Source: Branchiostoma belcheri (lineage: Eukaryota; Chordata; Leptocardii; Amphioxiformes; Branchiostomatidae). From it: a stretch of 64,000 bases of DNA. The notes under the pieces are model-generated. The model saw only the letters and a list, made by a program, of their open reading frames with translations. It searched no databases and was not told the origin of the DNA. The DNA is taken from the NCBI RefSeq assembly GCF_001625305.1, contig NW_017804353.1, forward strand, positions 1,995,494 to 2,059,493, in the 5' to 3' direction. Position 1 is the stretch's first letter. Each line of letters opens with the position of its first letter. The position numbers and the translations under genes are program-made. Positions 23,201 through 34,760 of this stretch are shown here, in pieces.

Positions 23201-26200
23201 TTAGCTAGCCAGACTCAACAGACTCATGCTAGCTGTCTACGGTGAAATGTTTTTAAATCTTTTATGTCAGATCTTGGCGCCGGAGAAGAGTCAGGATGTC
23301 CTTCAGGCTCAAAACTGCTGGTCGGCTAAAGAATTTAGCACTAAGCCTTCTTCTCAACGTGTCAGAACGTTACACAGCGTAAAAAGGTGAACTTAACCGT
23401 ATATGACGCATACTTGCAGTAACTTGAAGCTGTTATGTCTCAAGGCACTTCCACTCAATTGCCTTTTTGGCTGAACATTTCGAACCTACCGCACAAAACA
23501 GTGGCATCCATCTTACACCCGGTAATGGAATGGCACCATATGTAAGCTTTGTGTGATACTCCCTCGGCGGACGGCCCCGCCAGTCAGAATTACTTAGCTT
23601 TCTGAAGTCACTAACACTTAAGATTTGCGCACTTCTCGGCCACCTGGGAGAACATTACTTACGTGTGTGGGAACCAGGAATTGTACGGCGGTGAAAGAAC
23701 GTGGGATCAATGCGAAGGTGTTTGGGGAGATAGTGTAATGGACTTACAGATCAGGTGCAAAACGTACGTAGCAGGTTGGGTTATTCAAACACGACATATG
23801 TTCGGACCTGATTGCCTATGCCCAACTTATCTTATGCTTTCATAAGGTGAGAATATATCACACTACTCTTATGGTTGTTCGAACCGCCTGTTGATCTTTT
23901 TTTAGCCAAATATAGAAATGGATAGAACGATTAATAAGTTCAATATCTTTGCTTCAACTTTCTGCCACAGAGACGTAAGTACTTTGTTCATTTTTTGTTG
24001 ATAAATTTATAAGTCTTATACCATACCTTAATAATAAATAAATAAATATAATAAACCTGTAAACAAATACTTATAACTTAATCGCCAAAACGATGTACCA
24101 AAAAGTATTAGTTAATTATCAAAAGGAACCCGAGCATGTGCGGAACATAGAACAAAGAGTATATATGCAAAAAAAGAGCAACATCTCCATTCACCCCATG
24201 TCCTCTCCACATATAATCACCACATCAGAGCATGTACCGCCAAGTTGATTAAACTGAACGGATTCTTAAGCTGAGGCCACGTTCCGAGGTCGAACTCATT
24301 TCTTGAGATCACGGGACGTCCCGTTGTGTCCACGGAATCAGGCGCATCCATCAGTCTACCCTGCAAGGCTGTCTCCCTACACAGGGCCATAGCTTTCGCT
24401 TTATTCCTGGTAATATTTTCTCTTTCGCTATGAAATTTTAATAAAAATTGCTGGAAAATCAATAGCCGGGCGTATGCAACCTACATTTTGTTAATATTTT
24501 CTTTTGGCGGGGGTGGTGGGGAGTATCCCACAACCTAAGACCTTCGTAAAATGTATATGTACAAACAGCAAACATACGGCACCGAAAATATAACCTTCTG
24601 GGCAAAGGTAATTAACTTGCTGTAAATTGTATATAGTAGAGGGGATTCATTCCTCAAGCTACCGACATCTTGCACACGCAGTCGTCCCTCAGTAAGACAT
24701 CTGGAGCCGCATAGTTCCCGTTTAAAACTTTTATTCAGCCTGTAAATTGATAGAAGAAAAATTTGCATGACCTCATTCCAAAACCTAGGAGGCTAATCAC
24801 CATTTAACCTCCTGTGGAGATTAATAATGGAGCTAACATGTTGGTTTTGATATTACAATATAGGATGTGAACTGTTTTTGCCACATGCATATGTAAGTTT
24901 CGCATTTTGGTTGAGATGTTTGGCCATAAAGCTTCAAAGTGAACTCTTTTCTGCTTTCTGTCTACTCCCTTGATTTAAGGCTACACAAAAATGGTACTGA
25001 TGTTACAACAAGGCATATGGACAGTTTCTAGGAAATGAAAGGACACACTTGCGGGTACCTTTGCCCGAACAAACCACTGGGCTCCTTTCTTAACCAGTAG
25101 CGACTCTTAAAACCTGCCGCAACTCATGTCTCCATTCGTAAATTTCGAATGACCCCGAAGCGGATGCGTCGTATGTCACTGGTAGCCTTCCATGACCCAG
25201 ACTTTAGGAACGCGGCAAACTGAGGACCCTTTGTGCTCTTAATGGCTGGCCTTTTGGGCCTTAGACAATCTCCTACTCCGAGCTCACCCATTAAAATGTC
25301 TTATTAAAATTTCAATATTGAAACGATGTCAGGGAGGGCAAAATCTTATTCATTTAAATATTAAAGATAGAATGACGCACAAAAGGCTGGCGATACAACG
25401 AAAACTATAAGATTATTACGTGATTTGCAATTTCTGCAGATACGAGCGGTGGCCGGTCATACGCCTATCTTTACCGTGGTTCATCTATATTTCATGTTAT
25501 AATGGAATAAAGCAGCCACAACCTTTGCGGTTTAAAGGTTTACAGGCAACTAGCCAATGTTCACGAAGGCCACGAACGGGCCGCTTCCTCGTGAAAGAAA
25601 GTTATTGAATCTGGGGTATGTTGTAAAAGCTAGTGAGAGGGTATGGGCTTCAATACACTGGTTATTATACGGGGCTGTAGATGTAGGGAAGTGATGTTTA
25701 CGATAGCCAGATTGATCGATATGGACATACGTGGAATTTAAGCCAAGAAACTTGAATCTTGATAAATACGCTTGCTTATAAGGAAGTGGTTGAATGCCAA
25801 GGACAAAACAAATCAGGTTGGCTTCTGCTGGCAATGCCTCTATACACTTCCACCGGGAAGATCTCACTTCAGATATTAGCATTCTGCTCAAACGGCCACA
25901 CCTTTTTGAAATGATGTATTTACCGGCAAAACAGTGAATGAACCAAAAGAAGTGGAGGCGTTTGTACTTCACCTTGCCATTTTCCAACTCTCTTCAGCAC
26001 TTATACGGTATAATGCTATTTAAAACACATGCTCACTGTCTTCAGCCAAAGTGTCCAACAGCTCCATGTCGATAGTGAGACCCATTACGCCCATCGCGGC
26101 AGTAACTGCTTTCACTCACCATATTGCCGCCGCATTATTTACATCCCCTTATTGTTCTGCCATGGCGTCGTGAAATATGTGCGCACGGCAGCGGACCCTT

Positions 26201-28499
26201 TACAGTCAGGCCGTAAAGATAATGGTCGCCTGCAATGGACGAGAGAGATTGTCATGTCAGGCTTTTGTATACTTCACCCTTGCATCTACAAATAACAAGT
26301 ATCGGCGAAGCGATAAATGCCAAGTCAAGAAACAGCTGCTTCGATGTGTATTTTGCCTACAGCATTTTCCGTTTCTTTGTAATTCAATAGCGTGTTTAAC
26401 TTTATAGGTAGAGGGAAGACGAATATCTAGACTGTGCATGATGTACAAAGTCACAAACTAGTTTAGGAACAGCCATGGCCAGTACCTTATTTTTAATGTA
26501 TGTATTGATTGTTATTTTCAGCGTGCGAAGGCATTGTTTTGAGTGCATGTTTGCTATGTGTGTGGATGCATCCAGCAATTCAAAAATGATATAGCAACAT
26601 AGGTAAACAAATACGATGACAGAAACAGAACTGTAGAATATACACGGAATAACATAGTTAAGTATGGATTTCTTACGATGTCACGTCAGTATAAAACAAA
26701 AGTGAAGGTCGAACATTTTTCAGGGCGAGTTGACATCTTCCTATTTCGTTGGTTTTGGAATGGGAATCTTCAAAGGTGCGTGTACTGTAATTGGCTAGCT
26801 TTTCCATATTAAAGGTTAACCAGCAACAGAGCGATAAGCATAATGGAGAGTAGCATCAGTGGCGTCGGAGTTACCACTAGGACGTGTGATCGCCAAGGCC
26901 ATCTGTGATATGTTGGAAAGCCAATCTAAAACTTGGCGACCGCAATCAGTCAGGTCCAACTTTGGCTGTGTTGTATTGAACGAGCCGTTCATTCACAAGG
27001 AATCTCATAAGGTGTTGGCGGAAGTCTAAATGACTAAACAGGGACGCGCTTCATTTGTGGCGATCGTCTGTTGTAGTCGTGATTACTAGTATCGGCCAAC
27101 TGATCAAATGAGTTCTAGAAATTGGGTAATTCAACCTCTATTGAACTTCATAGGAGTGGAAACTTCTTTAGACTAGACCTGTCTCTCCGGTGCGTGCGAT
27201 ACTGTGTGCGATTGCTAGCCATTTCGTGCATAGCTAAATGGGCACTTTATGTATGTAGAGCTTAATATAAGAATGATTAATTAACGAAAAGTTTCCAGGA
27301 TCGCAAAACTAAGGCAAATCATACCAACGACAATGCTGCCATCGAAGAGAAAATATATGGAGAAACAAAAGTAAGCCGTATCATGTGATTCTCACATGGG
27401 CAATCGACTTAACCATACTAGTCCTTTAGTGCCTGAAGAGATGAAAGATGCTAGTAAAACGCTGCCACATATGCTACTTGATCACCCTATTTGGCGAGGT
27501 TCTGCCATTTTTAACCTCTTGAGTCTTCTGAAGACCAGAACCAGGCGGTGACACAAAAGAGGAGTAATCTCCTGATGAAGTTCGTTCCGGACGACTGCTG
27601 TAATTTCTCGCAGGTCACGGGAGACGAAATGTCCCGTCAGATATTGATCGACACAGTTGCAGTTGACCCTGTGAAGTAGGAAGCAGTGCAACGCCGATGA
27701 TCCATGAATTCCCTTGGAAGGTCAACACAAATTGGGTTCTAGGCCCGCCCAAAACAATTTTTTTCGGTAAGGATAACTCAGAGGATGGGCAGAAAGTTGT
27801 CATAGCTTACCTTTAGTTAACCTTTCTGTCCAATCACAAGATTATACAGGGATTATCCTCTATTTTGGGCTATATCCTTTGCTTCCTACAGACGATAATC
27901 TTTGCGTTTTTGTGAACGTAGATACAAGGCCATATAGTATAAACATTGGAATTAGGTCCAATTTCCGGATGAGGTTGAGAACTCTTTTTCGCGCCTCTAC
28001 TTGTGCCTTTGTTAGATGGCCGACTCTCACTCACTGCGGAGCCAACTTGAACAAAGTTTGCCAAAGCCACAAGTCATTCCCATTACAGTTCCAGACGTTT
28101 GCGCGGGAGAGATAAGAGGGATGAGGTGCTGAGCCTCACGGCTTCTCCGGGTGATCCCATCATCACTAACGTTATCTGCTGAGAAGATGAAGCAGTTGAT
28201 AGACCCGCGCTCGCATGAATCACTCCCCACGGTATGGTCTAAAGGGACAATCATACGCTCTTGCTGTTTTCTTGGATTAATTTCCCACATTGTAATAGCT
28301 GAGGCTTTGCTGAAACAGCATACAGCTTTGCGGGTGAGGAAGCTCCATGATGAAGCGCAAATGTGTGTTTTCTAAGTTTCAGAACCACAAGCACATGCAC
28401 TTACGAAGAAGACTTGCAGATCCGTCAGAAGTCACGATGCTGCTCAAGTTTAACACTATTTGACACCATTTGCTCTATTGTCAGAGGAGGTTGTCTGAA
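14212..28499. other. Gene desert between the two NGL-like genes, part 1
   Basis: The 3' UTR of gene A begins here; the first AATAAA is about 1.3 kb downstream. Otherwise I see only small structures: a 6-bp hairpin ACCGCC/GGCGGT (17300-17316), a doubled GGTTGTTACAC near 18920, (ATTAGA)n near 22075, TATATA runs near 17205 and 23080, and an A/T microsatellite (24031-24056). GC-richer patches near 22.45-22.68 and 27.5-28.3 kb have short opposing open frames without recognisable domains. Confidence 0.5.
15486..15501 (+). terminator. Candidate polyadenylation signals of gene A
   Basis: AATAAA occurs at 15486-15491 and again at 15496-15501, followed by TGTCTGTACCTGT. These are the first canonical hexamers after the stop codon at 14211, implying a 3' UTR of about 1.3 kb if used. 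A non-canonical signal nearer the stop remains possible. Confidence 0.3.
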
Positions 28500-28872
28500 C
28501 CATGCTTAGGTATGTTTCTGGATGCTCCACAGGTATCTAGAACTGTGCCTGGGGCAAATCCACGATCTTAGATCCACTGGGGAAGACGGATGCCCAAGTG
28601 TGTGGGTCTCAGATTCGCAACCTGTTATCCACCTTAAAACAAATCCACGCGGAGGCCACCGTGTCAACTGTGACCCTCACTCAGGTGTAGGGACTGGCAC
28701 GGTCATCCTACTCGGAAGGTCTGTATCTGTATATCTGTACATGACTATGTATCCGATTGCAAATAAAGATCACGAGTGATTGCCATAGAGATACGCGGCT
28801 ACTACTCAGTACCGTGCCTAAGCATAACCATAATCTATTCGGGCATAGAAATAGATAGGCACGGTTCTGGAT
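28500..28872. repeat. CCAGAACCGTG inverted-repeat family, copy cluster 2
   Basis: ACCGTGCCTA (28811-28820) is perfectly inverted at 28856-28865 around a 35-nt spacer, and the right end continues as TAGGCACGGTTCTGGAT (28856-28872). Degenerate ends also occur near 28500-28555 (AACCATGCTTAGG, TTTCTGGATG, CTAGAACTGTGCCT). These match the family at 2228-2419, including AGATAGGCAC-(n)-TCTGGATACAAC at both loci. A dispersed short inverted-repeat element is the simplest reading. Confidence 0.55.
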
Positions 28873-31800
28873 ACAACGGAGACCACATGACCACCGGGCG
28901 TCCTTGGCATTGGAAAACTTTACAACATCTAATGAAACATTTACAGATAAAGTAGTTTAACACTAGACATATTCGCATGACCCACGTTATCGCTGTCTAT
29001 GATATTTATTAATGGCAGTCTATGACCCACCCCAAAAAGTTACATTGAGTTACTACCTGCTTTTCACACAATACACCGTTTTTGCAGTCATCAAAAGTTA
29101 GTACCCTCTTGTCGACTGTAATGTGTCTACTGCTCTTATGTTAACTTCGTCACGTTCAACATTTGTTCCTATTATCGTTAATGCATATCCGGAACGAGGC
29201 AAAATGCATTATGATCGGCCTGGGATCATTTCTGTGCTTAATGCGTTACTAAGAGCCCAACTTGGGACGATTTGGGCGGGTGAGTTTCCTGTGATGGCAG
29301 CTTAATCTCATCAGAACATCTCACCTACGTGGCTATTACCCATTCTCTGACACGTGAGAATGGGAGAAGGTTAAAAGAGTGCGTCTCTTCAGCGAAAAGT
29401 CACTACCTATGTTTATCATAGAAGCATCTAGAAAGACTGGTGCAATATTGCCATGCAGGTGTAAAATGGTGTGAAAGTAATTAAAAACTAAGGTCAAGGT
29501 AGTATGGAAAATATTAGGGAACACTAAAAGAGCAACTTTATTTCCCTGTGGATCCCATTATATACTAAACACCATTATCATACAATTACATCTTTAAAAT
29601 GCATTTGAAGTTGCAACTAACCATATAAAGAGCCGTCTATTTGCCTCTTTTTTTCTTCCAAGAGAAGATCATTCTTAATGATCTGGCAACTGGCAAAAGG
29701 CACCTGCTACCTGCAGAAAAATATCACGTGGAAATCGATTTATTACTGTGCAAAAACCTCATTGTCCATAGAAAACTTTTCTTCAGCTGATATTCTCTTT
29801 ACAAACTATCGCCTCATAAAAATAACCCATTCAACAAAACTAATGGCTGAGGTCATCTAGATGATGAAAAGCAAGGAAAATGGGCCGTGCATTTCCGTTG
29901 GTTTCTGCAAATGGCCAGATGGTTATTTGTTGCAAAGCTGGACTAGACTTACGGCTATAGCCACTCCCGTCCAACTCAACTTACCACTCATCTCCAAACG
30001 TCCTTGGCAGTGTTCCTAATGTCGTCATGAAAAGGTCACCTGTCTTATCGATTCGCCCCACATGTCGCTTTTGTTCTAGAAAGAAGTTCTCCTGAAATCC
30101 CCTGTCGTTTCAATTTTAAGCATCAAAGCTGGGTCGTAAGTCTTACATAGAAAAAGAGTTGCCTTCAGGGACAAGAGCTTGCGGCAAAACTGTAGTCCTT
30201 CTGGTTGCTGTTGCCTTTTGTGATTATCAGGCATGCCCAAGGGTTTGTTGTTTTGGCGATGAGGTACTTCTACAAACTCCCTGAAAAAGTTCTATATTTG
30301 ACAAACAATGCTAAATAAATATAATTGTAGGTACATTGCATACAATACGTATATTGGTATGCAATATAAGAAAAATGATAACAGATTGTTAGACCATTCT
30401 CTCGTTTCTGCAGCTGACAAAATTCATTTGAACGTTTTGCAGATCCGACGCTGATTAATCGAAATTAAGAACGCGGCGACGTGGAAAAACAAATGGTGAC
30501 GCATGACAAAATAAATGCAACAGAGAGACAAGTTTGCCTTTGATGAATCAGGACCTCCTGGGAAATAAAACAAAAAAGTTTGCTCACGTTTCTAACCGAG
30601 CCAGTCCTGATGGATGCGAGAAGTTCCCGCAGTGACATAACTTCCCGATAAGTGCGCCGGAGGTGGGGAAGATTTAAGACCCGCTCCGTTTCTTTTCTTG
30701 TGATTCATGGGAGGGAGCCAAGAAGTCCCAAATAACCAGACTGGGTTCATCTTTAATTTACCGCTTAATCTGAGGAAAGCCATTAAACACCCGCACTCGA
30801 TACGGCGTTGAACTAGCGGGAGGCAGAACTATGTCCAGCACCGGAAAGGCAGTATGGTGTTCTGCATCAGAACAAATAGAGGTCATTGTCAGTATGTTGT
30901 TCCTCAGTTTTATCCCAACAGAGCTCTCCCATTGCAGCTATCACTTATGTTTTAGAGTTTACGTACTAGTAGTATCTATTTCCAGGTAAACCACGCTCAA
31001 TTAAGGAATCATATGACGAGCAAATACTGGTCGAAAACACCAATCATTGTGATGCACATGTATGGACATCCCATTTGGGTAGCAATCACAAGAATATGTC
31101 TGGAAGTTGTCTGGCAGTACCAATCTGTCTACTAGCCAACGTTAACCCATAGATGGAGCAACCACTCAACTCTGTCACTAGTGTCTGATGGGAGAAGGGA
31201 AGGGGATGATAGAATCAGGATAATATCTTGCCACTGCGATCCACTATATTTCTACCCGACCATTCGAGAGCACGTCTTGCACGTTAATATGGTTGGTGCT
31301 GTATTGCACAAAAGGCATGCAGACAGCGGGCGTTTTTGTCACAGCCTTCGATTTTGTTACACCGTGTCTTTGGTCTGCAGATCTGTTCGGTCTAGCATGC
31401 ATCAAAATAACGCCCTCATCAATTGCGATGTATGACATAAAAGTGTATTGTAGAAAGATGAGGAAAGTTGGTAGTCATTTGTATGAATTGTTGAGACGAG
31501 AGTTGACCATTTATCTTCCAGATATTTTATCTGGATTGTAAACGCAGCATGAACTAATTCACTCAACTTCCAACTCCATTTTCTCTCCCAGCCCAATTAG
31601 GAGACAAGCTCGTACAAGTCTTATCACTCCAAAACTTACGTCTTTTCGTCTTTCCCTTCAATACGTACAACTTGGGAATAGGGAGTCTACATTCTGCCTA
31701 CATTGATTGAAGCAGAATAGTCTGCACGAGATTGCCAATCTTTCACAAAATTCCCTGGTCTGGTCTGTTTTTAACACCACCCCGTTATACTCTTAGCTAA

Positions 31801-32063
31801 ACTACTTCCCGACGTTGCAATCAAGATCAGGTCCGACATTAAACTTTAACATGTTATCTTCTCGGGAATACAATCCATCAAACGCACATCCTGAACTTTA
31901 TTATACGGTTCGCAAACTTTACGCTGCCCATTTGGCAGTCGCTACAAACTTGGACGTTTCTAGAAATTGGTTTTGAACTTCACGGGTGGATCATTCCAAG
32001 CCTTGATGTTGTAGGGGATGTTTTAAACCGTCCCGTCAGATGGGATACTTGTGGCACGGTTAT
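28873..32063. other. Intergenic, no supported gene
   Basis: Only short open frames without family signatures. No repeats of note were seen by eye. Confidence 0.5.
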
Positions 32064-32426
32064 GGTATCATGTTACAGGCAATGACGGGAAGAAGTACCA
32101 TGTTAACAGCAATTACGAGAAAAGTACATGTCTCGATCCTGGCGACAGACGCCATAGGCCGGCTCCAGCCTCGCAATAACCGTCGGGTCCCTTTACGATC
32201 CAGCCCACCTTCAACATCCAAAATACCCCGTAAAGCAGCGTTCTAACCGCCTTCCGTCTTAACGTCATTTGATAGAAGAATAGAATGAGCAGTGGCGGGA
32301 AAGGTGATCACGTCATTCACTACCACTGGCGAGGAAAGTATCATGTTACCAATAGTGGCGGGAAAAGCAACATGTCAGTCACCACCAACGGCGAGGAAAG
32401 TATCATGTTACCACCAATGGCGGGAA
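32064..32426. repeat. Minisatellite of ~29-33 bp units built on GTATCATGTTACCA...GGCGGGAA
   Basis: Units at 32064-32093 and 32094-32122 are diverged. At 32289-32426 five adjacent units alternate between ~29-bp copies (GTATCATGTTACCA then GGCGGGAA) and ~33-bp copies (GTCA..CACTACCA then GGCGAGGAAA), a higher-order A-B-A-B pattern. GGCGGGAAA (32294-32302, 32357-32365) is the complement of TTTCCCGCC, the consensus E2F site; 32419-32426 has the first eight bases. Further isolated units lie at 32634-32674 and 41317-41435. Confidence 0.75.
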
Positions 32427-32633
32427 TTCAAATTGAGCTGAGTAAACTGGCCACTCACTCTGCAAACTGGTCACTCACGCAACCGACGATGAACAAACTG
32501 GTGAAGTTTAATCTTAATTTGTACCATTTTTCTTTCATCTGATGTGATCTGGGTCAGTCACGTTAACGTTAACTTTTGAACTAGAAGAAAAGATGAGGGT
32601 GTCGAATCCTGGCCTAGACGTCAGTGTGCTGAA

Positions 32634-32674
32634 GTGGCGTAAAAAAAGTACCCTGTTACCAGCAATGGCGGGAT
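32634..32674. repeat. Isolated unit of the GGCGGGAA minisatellite
   Basis: GTACCCTGTTACCAGCAATG followed by GGCGGGA (32667-32673), with GTGGCG at the left side as the end of a preceding unit. Confidence 0.7.
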
Positions 32675-33079
32675 GTCTGGCATATCACCAGCGGGGGAAC
32701 TGGGGGACTGCAGACTGTTGTAAGAGAAGCCATGACGTGATGAGCGCATTTCAGCTAGCTCTTGTCAGTTTCAGAACTTATGTTTTATGTGTTGCCTAGC
32801 TCCGTGGGTTTCATGTCTCTGATATGATCGATATTTAGGTTCCTTGTGGTTCTACAGTTTATTTCTTGATGTCGTTTCCAACATGACAGGATTGATCACT
32901 ACTGCACCACCAGATCTCCATCGCTTTTAAGTTGTCAACTTTATGGTCATTCAGCTTACTAAGTGACGACTATTATTTGTTAAAAATTGTCAATAGAGAA
33001 CAACCAATATCCATAACATGGCCTAGGGACCAAAAGGCAACGAAAAATATAGTACTGGGTTTGTGACATATGCTTGTTT

Positions 33080-34760
33080 GCAAATCACTTAATCGAGTTA
33101 CGACGGTACCAAACTACTACCACTTCGTCTTTCTTTTATATAGCCGTTTTAGTATGAGTGCCATTTGCCACAGATTGCAGCAATGCCAGGAACTACAAGG
33201 CAAACGGCGCTCGTGCCAGATTTGTAGCAGATGNNNNNNNNNNNNNNNNNNNNTCTCATCAGACGTTTACAACGGCTGCCAAAGTACAATTGTCTTTTTT
33301 TACGGTTATTTTGAGGAGTTCTCGTTTTGCCAAAGATTGCAGCAATGTTGGATATCGCCAGCCAAACGACTCGGATTGTTGTTGCAGATGTTTGTTTGAA
33401 TGTCACTGATGATATTTCATCAAGAGTTTTACAACACTCACGCCATTAAAGAGGGCTTCGTTATCGCTGTGTTTCAATATACACGAGGTACACCCTCGTT
33501 TGCAGAATGACTGCAGCACTACTTTGGCAACGAATCATCAATATTAGCAGAGAAAGTACTACACGTGCCAGGTACTTGTTGGAATAGTACCAGGGTAGTT
33601 CATTAGACTTTATAGGAGTCATTTAGGTGAAACAGTTTTTCTAGCAGTATCAATGAGTATGTATTGGCTGTTCTCTATGGTAGCATGCGTGACGCATGGC
33701 ACTGCAGCATAATAGGACGCTTTGCGTGAAACTCCTGGCGGGAACCTGTCGAATTTTACCTAAGATAATCAATCCTTCAGAAGTTAGTGTTCACTGATGC
33801 AAGAAATATACAAGTGGAAGGGAGAGTAGTACAGGTGTATTACCTTTACAATGCAATGCAATATCAAAACCATACAATACAGTTAACAAGGATGAAAACT
33901 GGTTAAAACATTTTGTACAGTACATTATGTACATTAAGGCATGAATAAGTACATGTAAAGCATTGAGAACCAGTTGGTGAAAGACGAATCGTGGTCTTTG
34001 TCGAGATATCACCAACCTATCAACAGTTATTGCGGTCACTGAGGTGAAACGGTCTTTCTTGCAGTAATCTCGATAAACGTGACAAATGCCTCTCTTATCA
34101 TGATTGGTACATTGTTCGGATCAACATGCACGTGACAATACGTGCCAAGCTTGTACTAGAAACTTGTTGTAACCGACTAAAGGTAAATTCATCAAGAGAT
34201 TCAGTGGTCAGTATTGTGACATGGTCGTCCTTATCATAATACACATTAATACTTCTTGCCTGCAGCAACTTTGAGAATTATCAATAAATTAGATAAAACA
34301 TAACAAGTGCCAAATCTGTAGAAGGTAATATGTTGGCATTTTACCTCAACTAGTTCATCAGGTTACTGCAAAGCCAAACGGCTTCTTCATGACTGTATGC
34401 CACGTTCGCTGGCGATTGCAGCAACACTGGAAATCATTAGATAAAAGACCATCCGAGCCAAGGACAAGAATAAAAACTACTATTGATTTCACCGATGCGA
34501 ACATCATCAAGAGGTATGGCGGTCACTGGAGTGAAGCGGTCTTCTATATGGCCATTTAGACATACGTGCCATGATGTCGTTTCACAGAGATTGCACCAAC
34601 GCTTGGGTCATCCTTTAAGGAAAGAGTCGTGGCACGTTTGTGGTTTGGACCTTGTCGGAATGTTGCCAGTGGTACTTTATCACAGTGATCATTGGATTCG
34701 CGTTATGGTCATACGTGAGTACGTGGGAAGTCCTCGATTCTCTTGGATTGCCTGCCGGTG
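33080..34760. repeat. Strongly decayed tandem repeat, ~150-170 bp period
   Basis: The same ordered words recur: CATCAAGAG (33420, 34191, 34505), a CGGTCAC / TGAA(A/G)CGGTCTT block (34034, 34520), TTTATATAGCC or ATATGGCC (33138, 34547), GTGCCA (33158, 33573, 34568) and GATTGCAGCAA (33173, 33336, 34415). The best-preserved units are about 33080-33230, 33254-33409, 33410-33580 and 34490-34650. Heavy divergence suggests an old satellite-like array, interrupted by an N gap. Confidence 0.5.
33234..33253. other. Assembly gap, 20 N
   Basis: A run of 20 N lies inside the decayed tandem array. Open frames that cross it are artefacts. Confidence 0.99.

Noticed and set aside
25550..25987. 145-codon open frame on the minus strand
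   Set aside because: It is the longest frame outside the two receptors, but shows no domain, membrane pattern or splice context and is within the chance range.
27482..27691. Minus-strand peptide ending FRRLKRLKMAEPRQIG, considered as a transposon-protein tail
   Set aside because: It felt familiar but matches no motif I can name; left unannotated.
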